NCBI RefSeq assembly: GCF_028769735.1
Contig: NC_088170.1
Location: 56,391,585 to 56,455,584, forward strand
From: Zonotrichia leucophrys gambelii
Taxonomy: Eukaryota > Chordata > Aves > Passeriformes > Passerellidae
Direction of reading: 5' to 3'
DNA: 64,000 nucleotides
How positions within the stretch are numbered: position 1 is the first letter of the stretch; the number at the start of each line of letters is the position of its first letter. The notes below the pieces were generated by a model. It made no database searches. It worked only from the letters and a program-made list of their open reading frames with translations, and was not told the origin of the DNA. Positions 60,504 to 64,000 of the stretch are shown one piece after another. Position numbers and translations under genes: made by a program.

Positions 60504-63500
60504 CTGAAGACAAAATAAAGAGGTATTTTACAGCAGCCTTTCTGAAATCTTGAAATATCAAGTTCTCTGTCTAAAACAATCAAATACTCCTCCAATCTCA
60601 AGGAAAAAAACTTGTTGTGGTGCATGCAAATTCTCACAACCAAATGAGAGCACTCAAAATATAAATTAAACATTACAATGGACGGATTTTTCTGCCATTT
60701 CATAGATTAAATAACTGGTCTGAGTTGCACTATCTTAATAAAACATTAAGATCAGAGTTTTAAAATATACCACAAAAATATACAAAGTTCTAATGTGAAA
60801 TCATTAGGTACATATATCCTCACTAATTTATTTCTTAGGCTACAAATTTTTTGGGACAATACAACAAGAAATTTAGTTTCCAAATAACATAATGGCCTCC
60901 AAAAATAACTTTTTGGCAATCAAGAAAGAAAATTATTAAATTAGGAAGGTAAAGAAATATAAGGACATGTAAAGGTTTCATTCATTTGAGACTAGAAAAA
61001 GTGAGATTAATGTGTAGGAAATACAGTGAGAAAACTTAACTAATTTACAGCTTAAATAATTTCTTAGTATTACAAATAAATGCAAATAAACCCAATACAA
61101 ATCAGTGGTTTCTAAATCAGTACTCTCACACACTGTGTTTTTTGTAGAACACATACCATTTGAAAGCAGTGATAATCACTTGCATGGATTATTGCTAGAG
61201 CTAATAGAACTAATTTACTACATGGCTTGTCTATACTGAGAGAATTTTCTGCAAAAAGGATCACAGACATGCTGTTAACAGGCTTTAGTTAACAGGCTCA
61301 AATATGACATTAGCATGGTGTAGATGACAAATACTGCAGAAATGCTCATGTCTTATTTTGGACAAATGTATGACAAGAAATCTTTGTTAAAGCCTAAGTA
61401 AGACATTCCTACTGTCCTTCTGTATACAAATACATTCTTTGGAGATTTTTGCTGCCCAGATTACCCCTTCATCCAAATTCACAGACATGTATTACCAGCT
61501 AAAACAATGAGTAAATGCTCATCTTCCAAACTTTACAAATCTAAGAAATACCTAAAAAGGCATTAAACCACTAAATTAATTAAAAGAATAATCCCAAGAG
61601 TATGGAAGCACTATTATAGGAAACATTACCTAGAGATTAAGGAAACAGAAGTTAAGTGATGCTAAATTATGATAAAGACTAATGCTGCTCAATTTTTTTC
61701 CCCTCAGGATGTATTTTTTGGCTATATGAAAGTCTCAGCCAATATAAAACAGTTTTTTCAATATGGAAGCTGGAAGTACAAACCTTTTGGATTTTAAAAG
61801 CAATCAAAAATGAGGGCTTTAAAAAAAAACTAAGACACAACAACACATTACTCCAAAGGTTCACTTAACACATCTTGTCTCCAAAGATAACTAAAAACAA
61901 ATATAAATGAAAATGTATTAAGCACTGCTATTTCTCCATAGCACTTGTCAGTCTCCATTTATCTGTGGCTAAAGCAGTCTTCACCAGACCTGGTATTTAT
62001 GTTCCTAAAGTCACACCCTTCCACAATATAAATATAAACAAATATAGACAAATTCTTAAACTGTAAGGCCCAGAACTGCACACCATGCTCAAGGTGATGC
62101 TACAGCAACACTGAACACAGTGGGATAATAAACAGTGGGATAATCAAGTCTTTTGGGCAGCTGGCAATGCTGTGTTTGATGCACCTCAGGATGGGATTTG
62201 CCCTCCCAGCCAGGACAAACTAGATCCCTTTTTTCAGAGCTGTTCTCCAGCCCGTCCTCTCCCAATCTACACCTGTGCTCAGAATTACTTCATCAAGGGT
62301 GCGGAACTTGTAAATTCTTCTTGCTAAATTTTCAAATCTTCAATAAATCATTGATGATTGCCCAATGCTACAATCTAGCAAGATCCTTCTCCAAAGCATC
62401 TTGCTCCTCAAGAGTCAACAGTGAACCCCAGTGTAGCATCATCTGCAGATCTGGTAATGCTGCATTCAACTCCTGCATCCACATCACTGATAAAAATATT
62501 GAATAGAGCTGGCCTTGGACTTGAACACTTAAGGACATCACTGGTGAATGCTCACCTGCCAAATGCAGCCTCACTCACTGCAACCCTTTGAGCCGTGTCC
62601 TCTGCCAGCTCTCCACCCACTGCACCATTACTACATCATTTAGATTACTAGACTCATGCCAAATGCTGAATTACTATTGTGTGGCTTTGCTTTGGAAAAA
62701 TTTAACTTCAAGCTAAATATACTAAAGTGAGATACTGGGTTAAATTTATTATTTGAATGTCACATGTGGATACCTTTATTACAGACAGCTATGATTTGAT
62801 AATCTAGTACATCAAGCAGGACGCAAAAGAAAAAGGCAGTTTTATTTCTAAGCAAAGTTACTAACTCACAAAATTTTTGTTCTTCACATAGCAGAAACAA
62901 TTTTCATTTGGTAGTTTGTAGCCATTAAAAGTAAGTAATGAAGTACAATAAATTGTGCCAGTTGTGATATTTCAACTATGGTAGTTAATGGGCCTAATGA
63001 ATTTCTTGAAAGTTGCTTTCTAGTCTAAACAAGTTGAAAAATGGATTACTAAACTCTGTGCTTTATACCTAATTGATGCAAGGCTGGAATAGAAGATGCA
63101 TTGAGTAAAGAAGCTAATTCTTCCTACTTTGCAAGTAATTGTAAGCAGAAGCTAATTTGCTGATAAAGGTAATTTGGACTGGCATAATCTAAATCTAAAT
63201 TTTCCATTTCAATGAAAATAAGTATGTATGTGCAATGAACAAGAAGTTATATAATTACTGTCAGCTTTAGGACATGAAGTATTTTATAAAAACTACTGCT
63301 ACTGCAGTTTCTGATAACTTAATTATTTTACAGTTAAAAAACAACCAATTCTTTTATCAAAATTCAAAAGAAATAAAAATTACAATTAGTAAGCTTCCCA
63401 ACATTTTCAATAAATCTATATATAAAGTTTGGGTGAAGGAAGTCTTCTGATTAATGACCAAAATACATTACAGTGATGCATGCCAAAGGAGCATACTGTC

Positions 63501-64000
63501 AAAAATAGGTAACCTGTAGACAAAAACCATTTATAACTATTAATATTTTTATTAATTACACTATTGGTACATTATTTTGATCACATTTAGCCACCTTAAA
63601 CAGATGCTTCTCATAGCAGATGGGCCTACACACATAAAATATTTATTCTTCATGTTCAGTGTCAGCATCTCATGCTGTTTCACTGAAGTCAAAATTAAAA
63701 TCTCTATGATTACAAAATCATGAGCTAAACAGCTAAGGACAGAAACAACCTGTCAAAACAACTCAACTGTTCTCCTGACAGGAAGATGGTGTTAGAACTA
63801 GTCCCTAGGCAAGCTTACACATAAGCAAAGAAAAACAGCAAAATAATGTAAGATTATGCCTGAACCGCCAAATTACTGTGGCACAGCATGGTGTTACCAC
63901 ATCTATCTGTACAATTCAACATTTCAGAACATTAGCCTTTTGGCACTCACCTTTATTCCAAGATTCCAACAAATCCTATAGTTTCTGATGTTTGACCTAG
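60504..64000 (-). other. TBC1D22A: TBC1D22A upstream intron, partial
   Basis: The intron ends with the acceptor TTTGTCTTCAG just above 60503 and continues past the right edge. The preceding exon must end with the first base of a glutamate codon, and I did not find it here. Apart from a CR1 fragment at 62066-62630, it is featureless AT-rich sequence. Confidence 0.85.
62066..62630 (-). mobile_element. CR1 LINE ORF2 fragment (about 565 bp)
   Basis: Read on the minus strand, this is the C-terminal part of CR1 reverse transcriptase. AAAAATATTGAATAGAGCTG at about 62494-62513 is the complement of the conserved LFNIF region, and AACTGCACACCATGCTCAAGG at its left is the complement of the conserved RPHLEYCVQ region. 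Words such as CTGTGTTTGATGCACCTCAG and CAACCCTTTGAGCC are typical of avian CR1. The frame is broken by indels. A 13-bp word (ACAGTGGGATAAT) is doubled near 62117-62146. It lies in the same sense as the host gene. Confidence 0.92.

Noticed and set aside
63952..64000. Donor-like GTGAGTGCC on the minus strand near the right edge, as if closing an upstream TBC1D22A exon
   Set aside because: The sequence before it does not read as TBC1D22A in any frame, and the end phase does not fit the next exon.

Overview
The window looks like bird nuclear DNA, most likely from a songbird. It is AT-rich and nearly free of long reading frames. It carries CR1 LINE fragments with the bird-type TTCTATGATTCTATGA tail, and a solo LTR that I recognise from memory as a family common in passerine genomes. 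No bacterial, phage or plasmid feature is present.

The host gene is TBC1D22A, transcribed on the minus strand. Two of its coding exons are visible with consensus splice sites: 60376-60503 and 25874-25969. They encode adjacent parts of the C-terminal TBC domain, joined across a 34.4-kb intron (25970-60375). The rest of the window is the preceding intron (60504-64000, partial) and the following one (1-25873, partial). I found neither the next upstream exon nor the last coding exon, so both probably lie outside the window.

The main accessory feature is a deleted endogenous retrovirus at 20260-23347, lying antisense to TBC1D22A. It has two 610-bp LTRs, a 6-bp target duplication (TGCCTG), a primer-binding-site-like segment, a candidate splice donor, a broken gag start, a GC- and CpG-rich gag-region remnant, a short basic env-leader-like frame, a transmembrane Env tail whose frame runs into the 3' LTR, and a polypurine tract. 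Protease, polymerase and most of env are missing. The 6-bp duplication and the layout fit a class II (beta/ERVK-like) element. The two LTRs differ at about 18 sites by eye, all in the first 343 bp; the last 267 bp are identical.

Other structure: a solo LTR with a 6-bp target duplication (710-1090); five CR1 or CR1-like fragments; a roughly 285-bp inverted duplication (10098-10379 against 12935-13220) around a 2.55-kb spacer; a 72-bp tandem duplication (39374-39517); two notable short hairpins; an (AT)n microsatellite; and several poly-A/T runs. Most open frames in the window are chance frames in AT-rich DNA.
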